Assembly: GCA_026129465.1 (NCBI GenBank)
Contig: JAHCIA010000001.1
Coordinates: 1,497,964-1,561,963, forward strand
DNA length: 64,000 bases
Source: Flavobacteriales bacterium
Lineage (GTDB): Bacteria > Bacteroidota > Bacteroidia > Flavobacteriales_F > PHOS-HE28
Reading direction: 5' to 3'
Of this stretch, positions 43,072-52,436 are shown piece after piece. Below the pieces are notes generated by a model. It saw only the letters and a program-made list of their open reading frames with translations, was not told the DNA's origin and did no database searches. Position numbers and translations under genes: made by a program. Position 1 is the first letter of the stretch, and every line of letters starts with the position of its first letter.

Positions 43072-44091
43072 TCACCGCACCACCAGACGGCGGGTGCCCA
43101 TCACGCCATCAGCGCTGCTGAGCCGGATGTGATAGACCCCCGGCGAAAGACCACCGACATGGAATGCTCCCAGCAGATCGCCCGATGGGGCCAGTCCCAG
43201 ATCACGTTGCGCCACGAGGCGTCCTGTGCCGTCCAGCACTTCCAGGAAACGCACTTTGTGGTGGCCCGCACCGAATGAGAGGTTCACCGCGCCATCCGCA
43301 GGGTTCGGATAGGGCGTGAAGACCACATCCGTGGGGTCCAGTTCGGCGATGCCCACCTGGCCGGGACCGAACATCCATTCGGCGATGCTGCTCACCGCGG
43401 GGTTGCCGCCTGAGATCACCGAAGTGTCCACTTGCAGCTTCAGCACCGGGAAGGGGACCTGGTCGGTGAAGAAGTAGTGGGTGTGTGTCACACGGTCCAC
43501 ATTGATCACCGCGCTCTGGTCCTGGGTGGCTTTGCGCACATGTACACGAAGCACATTGTTGAAGGTCACTTCCGGCAGCTCCAGTGTACCCCAACCATCG
43601 GCGTTGCCCGTGATCGTGCCCACGCGCGCCACAGGAAAGCCACTGACGCTGTAGTTGGCCTGGAAGATGTCGCTCCAAGTGGTGCCGTACGTGCAGGGAT
43701 ACTTCAGCTCCAGTGCGCCGTTGCTATACGGAATGCTGGCGGCCAGGGCCGTGCGTTCGCCCACGAGTTCAATGCCGTTGGCGTCGACCTTGTGGAAAAG
43801 GGTATCCGAACCGCCATCGGTGAAGAGTCGTGTGGCGGTGGGATACAACGCTGAAGTGGGCGTGACCGATGGCGCGTGGTGGCGGTAGTTGCGATCGCCG
43901 GTACTCTCCAGCATCCAATAGCCGTAGCCTTGGCCGGCACCGGCATTGCCCGGCAGCAGGTAGAGGCCCAGGTCCACCGTGTAGTCCGCATCGAGCAGCG
44001 GCGTATTGTTGGACGGGTCGATGGTGGGCTGCGCCTGAAGGAGGCCAGCGAAGAGGAACAGGGTGGTCGAAGCGGTGTACCGATGGAGCAT
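43072..44091 (-). CDS. Secreted protein with T9SS type A sorting domain
   Basis: A 339-residue protein with a signal peptide (TTLFLFAGLLQAQ) and a C-terminal type IX secretion domain of about 80 residues (PYPNPADGAVNLSF at its start, then LSPGVYHIRLS near the end). The central part (about 25-250) is beta-rich and unknown; it has no enzymatic motif I can recognise. The C-terminal domain would direct it across the outer membrane and be cleaved, with possible attachment to A-LPS. Divergent from the nitroreductase gene. Confidence 0.82.
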   Translation of the reverse strand: MLHRYTASTTLFLFAGLLQAQPTIDPSNNTPLLDADYTVDLGLYLLPGNAGAGQGYGYWMLESTGDRNYRHHAPSVTPTSALYPTATRLFTDGGSDTLFHKVDANGIELVGERTALAASIPYSNGALELKYPCTYGTTWSDIFQANYSVSGFPVARVGTITGNADGWGTLELPEVTFNNVLRVHVRKATQDQSAVINVDRVTHTHYFFTDQVPFPVLKLQVDTSVISGGNPAVSSIAEWMFGPGQVGIAELDPTDVVFTPYPNPADGAVNLSFGAGHHKVRFLEVLDGTGRLVAQRDLGLAPSGDLLGAFHVGGLSPGVYHIRLSSADGVMGTRRLVVR

Positions 44092-44222
44092 GACGCGTTT
44101 TCGTTTTGGGTGGCGGAAGGTAAGACAGTGGTCACGCCTGGAACGCTGCCCGGTTGGCCATATCAGCGTCCGATCGCTTCTCTTTGCTCCACGCCATGCC
44201 CATTCGCAGGCGCCTCCGCAGC

Positions 44223-44810
44223 ATGAAGTTCAGCGTCAGCGAGATCGAAGGCCTGGTGCGCCACCGCCGTACCATCCACCCCAAGGACTACACCGACCGC
44301 ATCGTCCATCGGGAGATCGTGGAGCGCGTCGTCGCCAATGGCACCTGGGCGCCCAGCCACGGCATGACCCAGCCTTGGCGTTTCACCGTGTTCACCGGCG
44401 CTTCACGCCAGCGCTTGGCGGACCTCCTCGGCGAGACCTACCGCAGCACCACACCACCGGACAGCTTTCTCCAACGCAAATTCGACAACCTCACCCAGCG
44501 GCCCATGCAAAGTTCGGTGGTCATCGCCATCGGCATGGTGCGCGACCCGCGCGGCAAGATCAGCGAGCTGGACGAGATGCTGGCCGTGGCCTGCGCCGTG
44601 CAGAACATGCATCTCACTTGTGCCGCATACGGTCTGGGCGCCTTCTGGAACACCGCAGCCGCCGCCACCGGACCGGCCATGCGCGACTTTCTCGGCCTGG
44701 GGCCAAAGGATCGCGCGCTGGGACTCTTTTACATCGGCTATCCCGCGGTGGAATGGCCCAAAGGCTATCGCAAACCACTCGATCAGGTGATGACCTGGCT
44801 GGACACGTGA
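44223..44810 (+). CDS. Nitroreductase-family FMN enzyme
   Basis: A 195-residue nitroreductase-fold protein, probably FMN-dependent NAD(P)H oxidoreductase. LVRHRRTIHPKDYTD at the N-terminus gives the FMN phosphate contacts (RHRR), WAPSHGMTQPWRF contributes to the flavin site, and GLGAFWNTA is typical of the C-terminal half. The start at 44223 gives the family form; ATG 44196 is possible and is preceded by a TCTCTTTG box. Substrate unknown. Confidence 0.87.
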   Translation: MKFSVSEIEGLVRHRRTIHPKDYTDRIVHREIVERVVANGTWAPSHGMTQPWRFTVFTGASRQRLADLLGETYRSTTPPDSFLQRKFDNLTQRPMQSSVVIAIGMVRDPRGKISELDEMLAVACAVQNMHLTCAAYGLGAFWNTAAAATGPAMRDFLGLGPKDRALGLFYIGYPAVEWPKGYRKPLDQVMTWLDT

Positions 44811-44841
44811 GGACAGGCGGCCGTCGCAACTTTGCCATACG

Positions 44842-45165
44842 ATGGCCCTGCTGAACCTGACCAACTTCGACGACCACCCCACCGATCCGCATTGGCTGGT
44901 GTTCCGTTTCGGCGACCGGGAGATGGCCGATGAGTTCATGGCCGGCTTGCGCGAAGCGGACATCGCCTTCGAAGCCGATCTGGATGGGGACATGGCCCTG
45001 GTCGCCGTGAAACAGCGCCACCGCGAAGCGGCCATCCGCATCGACTACGCCGTGCTGGGCCGGCACCGCCAGCCCTTCATCGGTGACGGCTGGCTGCGCT
45101 GGGGGCTGCTGGCCTTCACCCTGCTGCTGGTGCTGTTGGCCTTGGTCGGGGCCTGGCTGGGCTGA
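44842..45165 (+). CDS. Small membrane-anchored hypothetical protein
   Basis: A 107-residue protein with a soluble alpha/beta-like N-terminal domain (LVFRFGDREMADEFMAGLREADIAFEAD) and one C-terminal membrane helix (about 87-105). The pattern of finding a change between two residue sets resembles small putative signal-transducing proteins (DUF2007-like), but I cannot confirm this. It follows the nitroreductase by 31 bases, probably in the same transcript. A CAACTTTG box ends seven bases before ATG. Confidence 0.6.
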   Translation: MALLNLTNFDDHPTDPHWLVFRFGDREMADEFMAGLREADIAFEADLDGDMALVAVKQRHREAAIRIDYAVLGRHRQPFIGDGWLRWGLLAFTLLLVLLALVGAWLG

Positions 45166-45279
45166 GTCCATTGGCCTGGGCCACCCCCCCCTTCGTCGAC
45201 GCATGGCGCCTGTTCGACCGGGCCGGATATCTTCGGCGCCAGTGGTCCGTTGAAAGTACCAGACCACCGGCCGGACCAC

Positions 45280-46416
45280 ATGAAGGCAAGGATGACCATG
45301 CTCGGGATGATGTGCGCCCTTGGTGCCGCATCCCTGCACGCCACGGATCCGCCGCGTGCCAAGGCCGAGCCCGATACCGTGCCCGCGGTGGTGGTCTATG
45401 GGGAGGACAAGCTGCTGGACATCGACGAGCCCCTCTCCGATGAGCGCCTGGACCAGCTCCTCGATTCGCTCTGCACCCTGGACCCCGCGCCGCTGGACAT
45501 GATCCGCGACCTGCGGCTCTTCCAACGGATCCGCAGCATGGATGAGCACGCCATGGTGGCCCTGGTCGATTCCCTTTTCGAACTGGAGACCGTTCCCTAC
45601 GCGTTGATCAACGAGATCCACCTCTACGCGTTGGAGATGCCCGCACAGCGCTCCGTGGATGAAGCGCTCCATGTGGACTGGTACAGCCCCTGCCCCATGC
45701 CCGGGGGGCACCTGTATGGCGATTGGATCACCAGCCACCCCAACGCCTATGGCCCGGAACTCTCTTCCAGCGACAGCCTGTTGTTGTTGCGGTTGGTCGA
45801 CCACGGGGCGAACTGCGGCTTCCACATGCCCGTACCCGGGGTGCTCACCTCACGTTTCGGCTGGCGCGAAGGCCGCGCCCATAATGGCGTGGACCTGGAC
45901 CTGCGCACCGGCGAGCCTGTGCGCAGCCTATTCCCGGGCGTAGTGCGCTTCGCGGGCAGTTATGGGGGCTTCGGCCGTCTGGTGGTGGTGCGCCATTGGA
46001 ACGGCCTGGAGACCTACTACGCCCATCTCCACCGCGTGAAGGTGACCGCCGGTGAGGAAGTGGAGGCCGGGCAGGCCATCGGCCTGGGCGGAAGCACCGG
46101 CCGAAGCACCGCCCCGCATCTGCATCTGGAGGTCCGTTTCAAGGGCATCCCAATCGATCCCTCGCGCTTCATCGACCTTTCCTCGGGCGAACTCGCCTGT
46201 GACACACTGGTGCTGCGCCGCACACGTTGGAGTTTCGCCGCCTACCCATTAGGTACCCGCTTCCACACCGTTCGGAAAGGTGAGCATCTTTACGCCATCG
46301 CGGAACGCTACGGCATCAGCGTCAAGGCACTTTGCGAACTCAATGGCATAACACGAAGATCCGTCCTTCGCGTAGGACAGGAGTTGCTCGTGTCCGCTTC
46401 GCCGCACGGCCACTGA
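45280..46416 (+). CDS. M23-family peptidase with LysM domain
   Basis: A 378-residue secreted peptidase that probably cuts peptidoglycan cross-links in the periplasm. It has a signal peptide (MLGMMCALGAASLHA), a helical N-terminal region (about 45-130), the M23 zinc site with RFGWREGRAHNGVDL (His201, Asp205) and APHLHLEVRF (His280, His282), and a C-terminal LysM motif (HTVRKGEHLYAIAERYG, about 328-372) that binds glycan strands. ATG 45280 is chosen because it gives the signal peptide. Zinc ligands are intact, so an active enzyme is expected rather than a NlpD-type activator. Confidence 0.9.
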   Translation: MKARMTMLGMMCALGAASLHATDPPRAKAEPDTVPAVVVYGEDKLLDIDEPLSDERLDQLLDSLCTLDPAPLDMIRDLRLFQRIRSMDEHAMVALVDSLFELETVPYALINEIHLYALEMPAQRSVDEALHVDWYSPCPMPGGHLYGDWITSHPNAYGPELSSSDSLLLLRLVDHGANCGFHMPVPGVLTSRFGWREGRAHNGVDLDLRTGEPVRSLFPGVVRFAGSYGGFGRLVVVRHWNGLETYYAHLHRVKVTAGEEVEAGQAIGLGGSTGRSTAPHLHLEVRFKGIPIDPSRFIDLSSGELACDTLVLRRTRWSFAAYPLGTRFHTVRKGEHLYAIAERYGISVKALCELNGITRRSVLRVGQELLVSASPHGH

Positions 46417-47123
46417 TCGTGCTTGCCGCCTGGGCCCTTCCCGGGCTGGTGACGGCCCAATTGGGCGTCACCACCGTGGGCCTGCAGCTGAAGCCGGTCA
46501 TCCCCTTCCAATTCTTCGATCCGCTCACCACTGTGGAAGCGCCTTCCCTGAGGGGAAGCATCGAACTCACCGGTGGCCTGGCCTACGGCATGAGCATCCG
46601 CGTGGGGCTCACCAACACCGTGTCGCTGGAAACGGGCATAGCGCAGATCACCAGACGCTACCAATTCAGCGTGGCCAATGACACCACGGGCTACCTCGGC
46701 AGCGACCGTGTGCGGTATGTGGGCTACGAGGTGCCCGTGATGGGATTGGTATACATCCGGTTGGGCGAGCGTTCCTGGATGAACGCAGCACTGGGCTTCG
46801 CGATGGACATGTATCCCAGCGATGCGCAGCGCGACGTGGAGGAAGGCCGGATCTACATCTTCCGCCGCAATTGGGCGCAGACCGGCATCATCGGCAACAT
46901 GGGCGTGGAATACCGCACCGAGAAGAGCGGTACCTTCTACCTCGGCGCCACCTACCACCGGCCATTCAATGACATGGCCCTGGCCGACTTCACCTGGTAC
47001 GGGACCAACTTCTTCCCCTATAACATGCGCACGGTGCTCGATGGCAGCTACCTCACCGCCGATCTGCGCTACTACTTCCACGAGGACCCCGACCACATGC
47101 GGCGGCTCCGGCGCAACCGTTGA
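46332..47123 (+). CDS. Outer-membrane beta-barrel-like protein
   Basis: Up to 263 residues. A signal peptide ends LPGLVTAQ and the mature part has alternating beta strands (TTVGLQLKPVIPFQFFDP, YGMSIRVGLTNTVSLETG, TFYLGATYHRP) and ends with an aromatic strand LTADLRYYFHED. This is the pattern of small Bacteroidota outer-membrane barrels. No ATG precedes the signal peptide in frame; TTG 46332 or GTG 46419 must be used. The TTG option overlaps the M23 gene by 85 bases, the GTG lies three bases after its stop. The start is therefore unsettled. Confidence 0.65.
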   Translation: MRTQWHNTKIRPSRRTGVARVRFAARPLIVLAAWALPGLVTAQLGVTTVGLQLKPVIPFQFFDPLTTVEAPSLRGSIELTGGLAYGMSIRVGLTNTVSLETGIAQITRRYQFSVANDTTGYLGSDRVRYVGYEVPVMGLVYIRLGERSWMNAALGFAMDMYPSDAQRDVEEGRIYIFRRNWAQTGIIGNMGVEYRTEKSGTFYLGATYHRPFNDMALADFTWYGTNFFPYNMRTVLDGSYLTADLRYYFHEDPDHMRRLRRNR

Positions 47124-47143
47124 ACCCTGGGCCACAACATGCA

Positions 47144-47169
47144 GGACCCCCGGCGTACGCCGGGGGTCC
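47144..47169. terminator. Bidirectional hairpin between convergent genes
   Basis: A perfect 26-base palindrome forming an 11-bp stem GGACCCCCGGC with a GTAC centre, placed between the barrel gene and the deiminase gene that face each other. No long T-run follows. Confidence 0.75.
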
Positions 47170-47192
47170 ATGCGCGGCGAATGAGGTCCGGT

Positions 47193-48995
47193 TCAGTGCT
47201 TGGCCACCCGGTGCGTGGTGCGCCCCTGCGCATTCTCCACCACCAACATGTATTGCGCTTCGGCCAGGCCCGTGAGGTCGGCGAAGAGGCGGCCGTCCTG
47301 CGGCAAGGCGCCGTTGTGGATGCGCATCACCTCGCGGCCCAGCGCATCCACCAGCCATACCCGCACATGTTCCTGGCCGGCACCCTTCAGGTGTACCACC
47401 AGCAGTGACGCCGTGGGGTTGGGGTAGACGGACACGATCGAAGGCCCATCGTTATCGGGCACACCGGTGGGGCCACCCAGCACCTCGAAACGCCACCAGC
47501 CCTGCGGCGCGGTGATGGGGCGTGCGATGGTCTTGCCGCTGTTGGCCGTGGCGTGCAGGTAGTAGTAGACCATGGTGCCCACCGGATGCGCGGGAATGGC
47601 CGCCGCCCAGTTGTTGCCGCCAGCGGGTGCCATGGGCACGGCGTTGTATCCCTGCAGCGTATCGATGGACCAGTGCAGCGTGGCGTTCGCGATGCCGCTC
47701 TTGTGGCGGATGTAGGCGCTCACCGGATAAGGCATGGCCGTTTCGTAGGTGTCCTGCAGGCTCTTGTGCTTGATCAGCAGCGGATCGCGCACACCGAGGT
47801 TCTTCGTGATGCAGTGGATGGCCCCGCTGGCGCTGATGATGTTCGCGTCGGCGTTGTCGCAATCGATCCCCACCACTTTGTAGCCCGGCATGTATTCACG
47901 CCACAACCGGAGACCCACGGTGTCCACCTCCTCACGGTAGGTGGGTACCAGGATCAGCTTGTTGATGAAGATGGCATTCGCGAAAGTGCGGTAGGACGCC
48001 TGCGGCGGCCATTGCCCGCCCACGCTGGGCACCATGGGGATGCGCAGGATCTCGTAGGGCTCTCCGAAGGTGTTCACGTAGTTGTTCTGGATGAAGGCGA
48101 TGTTGGCCTCCAGCGTGGGGCCGTCGCTCACGCCCACCGGGAACTCCCCGATCAACAGCCGTTCCTCATCCAACAGCTTCATGTGCATGTCGATGTGGCT
48201 GATGTTGTCGAAGGGCAGCTCGTTCATCTTCACATACGGCGAGATCCCCATCCAGGTGTTCATCAGCGTGTTCACCTGCGCAGGCGTCTTGTTGGTGATG
48301 TTGAAATCACCCTGCGGACCGTTCTCCATATCAACCAACTTGCTGGAGAAGCCGATGCCGAAACCGTCAGCCATGAAATTGCCACCGGTATGCACCAGGT
48401 CGTTGGGCGCGGCGGTGGAACTGAACACGGCGATGTTCTTCAGTGTGCCGATGTTGTCGCTGAGCACGTCATCCTGCGGGCGCGGACGGTTGTAGATCCA
48501 ATCCATCAGCACCAGGCTGTCCACCTCGTTGAAGTACATCGTCTCCGGGCCGTAGTCGCGGATCCATACGCTGTTGGTGGCCGCCACATGGAAGGTGATG
48601 TTGTTGAAGTTCGGCAGCGGTGGGCCACCGCCGTTGTTGGCATTGAGGTAGCTCTGCACGTTGGCCACGGAATTGGTGCCGCTGCTGGCGCATACGATGA
48701 TCACTTCGCACTGCTCCTTGGCGTGCCGCACGATCTGCTTCAGGATCACCGGATAGCTGCGCCAGGTGATCACCAGGCTCATCACCTCCTCCCATTCACC
48801 GGCGGTGCGCACCGGTTGGTTCGGCGGGGTGGTGATGCCCTTGGCCGCGCCTTCGCGACTCGCGCGGTAACCGGGGATCAATTCATACTCGTGCGGCGCC
48901 ATGTGGCGCGGCAGGTCGATCTCCTGCTCCTGCGCCAGGATCGGCGCGGCCAGCAGGATGGACAGCAGGGTGAGGAGGGCAGGTTTCCGTAGCAT
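47193..48995 (-). CDS. T9SS-secreted agmatine/peptidylarginine deiminase-family protein
   Basis: A 600-residue secreted guanidino-modifying enzyme. The signal peptide ends PILAQ; the catalytic domain (about 60-425) of the PAD_porph family has VWIRDYGPE (Asp147), SHIDMHMK (His267, Asp269), an FANAIF segment and SGAIHCITKNL (Cys395), the nucleophile pattern of agmatine deiminase and Porphyromonas peptidylarginine deiminase. A beta-sandwich (430-515) and a type IX sorting domain (from about 525, VYPNPTASLLVVHL) follow. It should turn arginine-type guanidines into citrulline or carbamoyl products outside the cell. Protein versus agmatine substrate is open. The start at 48995 is set by the signal peptide. 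Confidence 0.85.
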   Translation of the reverse strand: MLRKPALLTLLSILLAAPILAQEQEIDLPRHMAPHEYELIPGYRASREGAAKGITTPPNQPVRTAGEWEEVMSLVITWRSYPVILKQIVRHAKEQCEVIIVCASSGTNSVANVQSYLNANNGGGPPLPNFNNITFHVAATNSVWIRDYGPETMYFNEVDSLVLMDWIYNRPRPQDDVLSDNIGTLKNIAVFSSTAAPNDLVHTGGNFMADGFGIGFSSKLVDMENGPQGDFNITNKTPAQVNTLMNTWMGISPYVKMNELPFDNISHIDMHMKLLDEERLLIGEFPVGVSDGPTLEANIAFIQNNYVNTFGEPYEILRIPMVPSVGGQWPPQASYRTFANAIFINKLILVPTYREEVDTVGLRLWREYMPGYKVVGIDCDNADANIISASGAIHCITKNLGVRDPLLIKHKSLQDTYETAMPYPVSAYIRHKSGIANATLHWSIDTLQGYNAVPMAPAGGNNWAAAIPAHPVGTMVYYYLHATANSGKTIARPITAPQGWWRFEVLGGPTGVPDNDGPSIVSVYPNPTASLLVVHLKGAGQEHVRVWLVDALGREVMRIHNGALPQDGRLFADLTGLAEAQYMLVVENAQGRTTHRVAKH

Positions 48996-49106
48996 GGTTC
49001 CTTGAGGTTGAGCGCAAGTTAGCAGGACGCTCCTGAAGCCATGGGACCTGTCTCCCGCCTGGCTTGGGATCCGGACCCGCCGTTCCATGGGCAGGGGTCT
49101 TGCCTC

Positions 49107-50579
49107 CTATTCCCCTCGGCCCGTGTCCACCACCCCGGCCATGCGGCGGTCAGGCAGGTCCAGCGAGCGCAACTGGCGGTACAGGCCGGTGACATCCCTG
49201 ACGTAGTGGAACACCTGGCTGCCGTCGCAATAGCCGTTGCGCATGTTGGGCAGCATGAAGTAGCGCGGTTTGGCCTTCAGCAGGATGGCCCGCTCCACAT
49301 GATGCTCCCACCGGTCGGGGTCCAGGCCCAGACTTTCGGCCAGGCGCTGCGCATCTATGATATGGCCGGGTCCGGCGTTGTAGGACCCGAGCACGAAACG
49401 CAGGCGCTGTTCTCGATCGGGCACGGCACGCATCCACATGGTGTCCAACTTGTTCAGGTAGCGCACCGCGGCCGCCACATGGTCGCTCATGGCGCTGGAA
49501 CTGTCCAGGCCCAACTTGCGGCCCGTGCGCGGCATGATCTGCATGATGCCCTGCGCACCCATGCGGGAGGTGACGGTGCTGTCGAAGCGTGATTCGCGGT
49601 AGGCCATGGCGGCGAGCAGTTCCCAGCCCCAGCGCATGCCGCCGGCGTGCAGGCGGAAGGCCTCATCGAAGGGCGAAATGCTGTCGTTCTCCACCGGGAT
49701 GCGCTTGCGCATGGCGATAGGACCGGGCTTGCCCGGCGGGCGCCCATAGACCTTGAAGAATTGCGCGTGCGCCTCGCGTTCGTCCGGGTCTTCCAACCAT
49801 TCGTCCAAGGCTTCCAGCAGCCCTTTCGCGTTGCGGCGCACCACGAAGCACAAGGGCAGTTCAGGGTCCATGGGCGCACTGAACTCCAGCACGGGGAAGC
49901 GCCCCGATTCGTGGGCGGCGCGTGCGTCGGTGATGAGCGTGGCCTGTGCCCGGCCCAGCACCACCTCCATCAACAACTCCTCCGGGCTGATGAGCGTGTC
50001 GTGCACACGCATCACCTTGTTGCCCGGAGCGCCCGGCAACTTCTGCGCAAAGGGTGACCAGGGACTCACGAGGGCGGTGTCGGCTTCCGATCCAGGCGCC
50101 ACGGTAGCGCCCTTCCCCTGCATCAGTGGATCGGCGCGCAACACGGCGATCACCGGCCGCACATGACGGTAGGGCGCGCTGAAGGAGACCCAGGCACGCT
50201 GGGAACGCCGGGGCGTCCATTGCGCGGCGATGATGTCGCCTTCGCCCCGCTGCAGGGCCATGAGCATGCTGTCCGGATGGTCCATGGGTAAGGCCCGCAA
50301 CAAGAGGCCCATGCGCTTGGCGAACCGTTCGATCAACTCGAACTCCAGACCTGTCTCCGCGTGCGGGCGGGGTTCCCAACTGAGGGGGTCGCGCATGACC
50401 AGCACACGCAACGTGTCGGTGGCGATACGGTCCAGATCCCTTTCCACCTGCGGCCGCGACCAGGGCAGGCGCTGGTCCTCCACACGTGGTCGCACCACGC
50501 GTGAGGCGAACAAGGCGGTCACCACGATGGCCAATGCCGAAGCACCGGCCAGGGTCACTATGCGCGTGCGCGTTCTCAT
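49107..50579 (-). CDS. MltF-like lytic transglycosylase
   Basis: A 490-residue protein with an N-terminal membrane anchor (about 7-25), a periplasmic solute-binding domain (SBP_bac_3 type, about 55-285) and an SLT domain (about 310-450) with catalytic Glu329 in AYRESRFD, GAQGIMQIMPRTG and FVLGSYNAGPGH. MltF cuts peptidoglycan between MurNAc and GlcNAc and its binding domain responds to muropeptides. It is coupled to the ACP phosphodiesterase gene by ATGA. Length and layout are normal for MltF. Confidence 0.92.
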   Translation of the reverse strand: MRTRTRIVTLAGASALAIVVTALFASRVVRPRVEDQRLPWSRPQVERDLDRIATDTLRVLVMRDPLSWEPRPHAETGLEFELIERFAKRMGLLLRALPMDHPDSMLMALQRGEGDIIAAQWTPRRSQRAWVSFSAPYRHVRPVIAVLRADPLMQGKGATVAPGSEADTALVSPWSPFAQKLPGAPGNKVMRVHDTLISPEELLMEVVLGRAQATLITDARAAHESGRFPVLEFSAPMDPELPLCFVVRRNAKGLLEALDEWLEDPDEREAHAQFFKVYGRPPGKPGPIAMRKRIPVENDSISPFDEAFRLHAGGMRWGWELLAAMAYRESRFDSTVTSRMGAQGIMQIMPRTGRKLGLDSSSAMSDHVAAAVRYLNKLDTMWMRAVPDREQRLRFVLGSYNAGPGHIIDAQRLAESLGLDPDRWEHHVERAILLKAKPRYFMLPNMRNGYCDGSQVFHYVRDVTGLYRQLRSLDLPDRRMAGVVDTGRGE

Positions 50580-51148
50580 GATCCCTGCACGGTCATACGC
50601 AGATCATGGAGGAAAGTGCCGAACTCGGCCCTATAGTCCTGAAAATGATCGGCCAGAACGGTCTCCGCCCCCTGCATGGAGGCCCCTTGGGGCGCCCGGC
50701 GCGAAAGACCATCCAGCGCCCTGCCGATGCCCCCGAGGGTGGCATAGGAAGTGAGCCAGTCGCCGCGCATCATCCAAGGCAGCATCTCGCGGGTGCGCTG
50801 CGGAAGCAGGTGGTGATGGGCCTCCAGCAACCTGTACATCCGCGCGCTGAATGCCTCCAACGGCTCGGGGTGATGTTCCTGCCAATCAATGGCGAGCAGG
50901 TGGTCGTAGAACAGGTCCATCACCACACCGGCATAGCGGCCGGCATGTGCACGCACCCGCTCCCGTCCCACGCGGTGCATGGGATGCGCGTCGGTGGCCA
51001 CGTCGATGGCGCGGTGCAGTCTGATGCCCCGCTGGATGCCTTCCGGATGGTGCGAGAGATCACGTCCTTTCACCGCATCGGCCATGAAATTCCCCACGAT
51101 GATCAAAGGGTCATCGCCCGAGAGATAGAGGTGCCCGAGAAAGTTCAT
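50576..51148 (-). CDS. acpH: Acyl-carrier-protein phosphodiesterase (DUF479 family)
   Basis: A 190-residue enzyme of the AcpH family, which removes 4'-phosphopantetheine from acyl carrier protein. MNFLGHLYLSG is the family N-terminus and NFMADAVKG, IRLHRAIDVATDAHP and VVMDLFYDHLLA supply the metal-binding His/Asp residues of the HD-like fold. ATG 51148 is chosen over 51163 for this reason. Divergent from the histidine kinase gene. Confidence 0.88.
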   Translation of the reverse strand: MNFLGHLYLSGDDPLIIVGNFMADAVKGRDLSHHPEGIQRGIRLHRAIDVATDAHPMHRVGRERVRAHAGRYAGVVMDLFYDHLLAIDWQEHHPEPLEAFSARMYRLLEAHHHLLPQRTREMLPWMMRGDWLTSYATLGGIGRALDGLSRRAPQGASMQGAETVLADHFQDYRAEFGTFLHDLRMTVQGS

Positions 51149-51263
51149 GGGAGGCGGGACCAAGTTACCGACGGCCCATCCGTCCCTTCGGCGGCCCGCT
51201 CGTGTGATCGGCCGCAGGGCCTTGGCGCATGGGGGTATCTTTCGGCGACCCTTTGGCCAAGCG

Positions 51264-52340
51264 ATGACCGACGATGCCGCGCCTGAAAACAGCTTGCGCC
51301 CGCCACTGATGCGCTACTACATCACCCAGGTGGCGGGCTGGGGCGCTTATGTCGGTCTGTTCGCGCTGTGGAACTACTTCAGTGGACAGCTCACGCGCGA
51401 GTTGCTCATCGTGATGGCCCTTGTCTTCCTCACGGGTCTGGCCATCAGCCATGGCTTCCGCCATTTGATCCTGCGTTATGGCTGGCTGCGCCGCGACCTG
51501 GGCCATGTGCTGCCCCGCCTGGTGGCCACCAGCCTGCTGCTCGGCATGGCGGCCTTTCTCCTGCAGGGTGCGGCGCACGACCTGCTCGTCACGGGCTATC
51601 CGCCCATGCTGTCGCTGGACCCGATGCGGGTCTTCGGCAATGTGCTCAACTGGATGGTGCTGCTGCTGATCTGGTCCCTGGCCTACTTCGCCTACACCTA
51701 CTTCGTGCGCAACAGGCGCGAGGAGATCCGCATCCTGCGCCTGGAGACCGCCAACCGAGAAAGCCAGCTCGGCAACCTGCGCGCGCAGATGAACCCGCAC
51801 TTCATGTTCAACGCGCTCAACGGCATCCGCGCATTGATCGACGAGGACCCCGACCAGGCCAAGCGCGCCATCACGCAACTCAGCGCCATCCTGCGCAACG
51901 CCATGAGCAGCATCAAGCGCAAGGTGGTGCCGCTGGGCGAGGAGATCGACATCGTGAAGGCCTATCTGGCGCTGGAGGCCATGCGCTACGAGGAACGGTT
52001 GCGCACGAGCATCGAGGTGCCGGCGGAACTGGATCGGCAACCGGTGCCGCCCATGCTGTTGCAGACCCTGGTGGAGAACGCCGTGCGCCATGGCGTGGCC
52101 AACCTGCCACAAGGTGGCGACCTGCACATCGGTGCCGAACGCCGTGGAGACGACCTGGTGCTCACCGTGCGCAACAGCGGACATTACACGCCGGGCAAAG
52201 TGAACGGCACGGGCATCGGGCTGCGCAACACGCGCCGCCGCCTGGAAATGATATACAACGGCCGGGCACGGATGGAGATCGCCAACCGCGGGGGCATGGT
52301 CGTCACCGAAGTGGTGGTGCCCTTGAATGGGGATGGATGA
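51264..52340 (+). CDS. LytS-type sensor histidine kinase
   Basis: A 358-residue sensor with four N-terminal membrane helices (about 18-38, 48-66, 85-102 and 128-148), a His_kinase domain with the phospho-acceptor His179 in QMNPHFMFNALNGI, and a HATPase with LVENAVRHG and GTGIGLRNTRRRL. This is the short LytS/YehU type that has no periplasmic sensor domain; it probably senses a membrane signal. Its LytTR partner follows 96 bases downstream. Confidence 0.92.
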   Translation: MTDDAAPENSLRPPLMRYYITQVAGWGAYVGLFALWNYFSGQLTRELLIVMALVFLTGLAISHGFRHLILRYGWLRRDLGHVLPRLVATSLLLGMAAFLLQGAAHDLLVTGYPPMLSLDPMRVFGNVLNWMVLLLIWSLAYFAYTYFVRNRREEIRILRLETANRESQLGNLRAQMNPHFMFNALNGIRALIDEDPDQAKRAITQLSAILRNAMSSIKRKVVPLGEEIDIVKAYLALEAMRYEERLRTSIEVPAELDRQPVPPMLLQTLVENAVRHGVANLPQGGDLHIGAERRGDDLVLTVRNSGHYTPGKVNGTGIGLRNTRRRLEMIYNGRARMEIANRGGMVVTEVVVPLNGDG

Positions 52341-52436
52341 TCTTTTCCGACACATGTGTGGCGTCGACCCTCCGGGTAGACCGATGCCAGGCTGAATGAG
52401 CAATGAGCAAGGTGGAAGACCGAAGAACACAAGACC

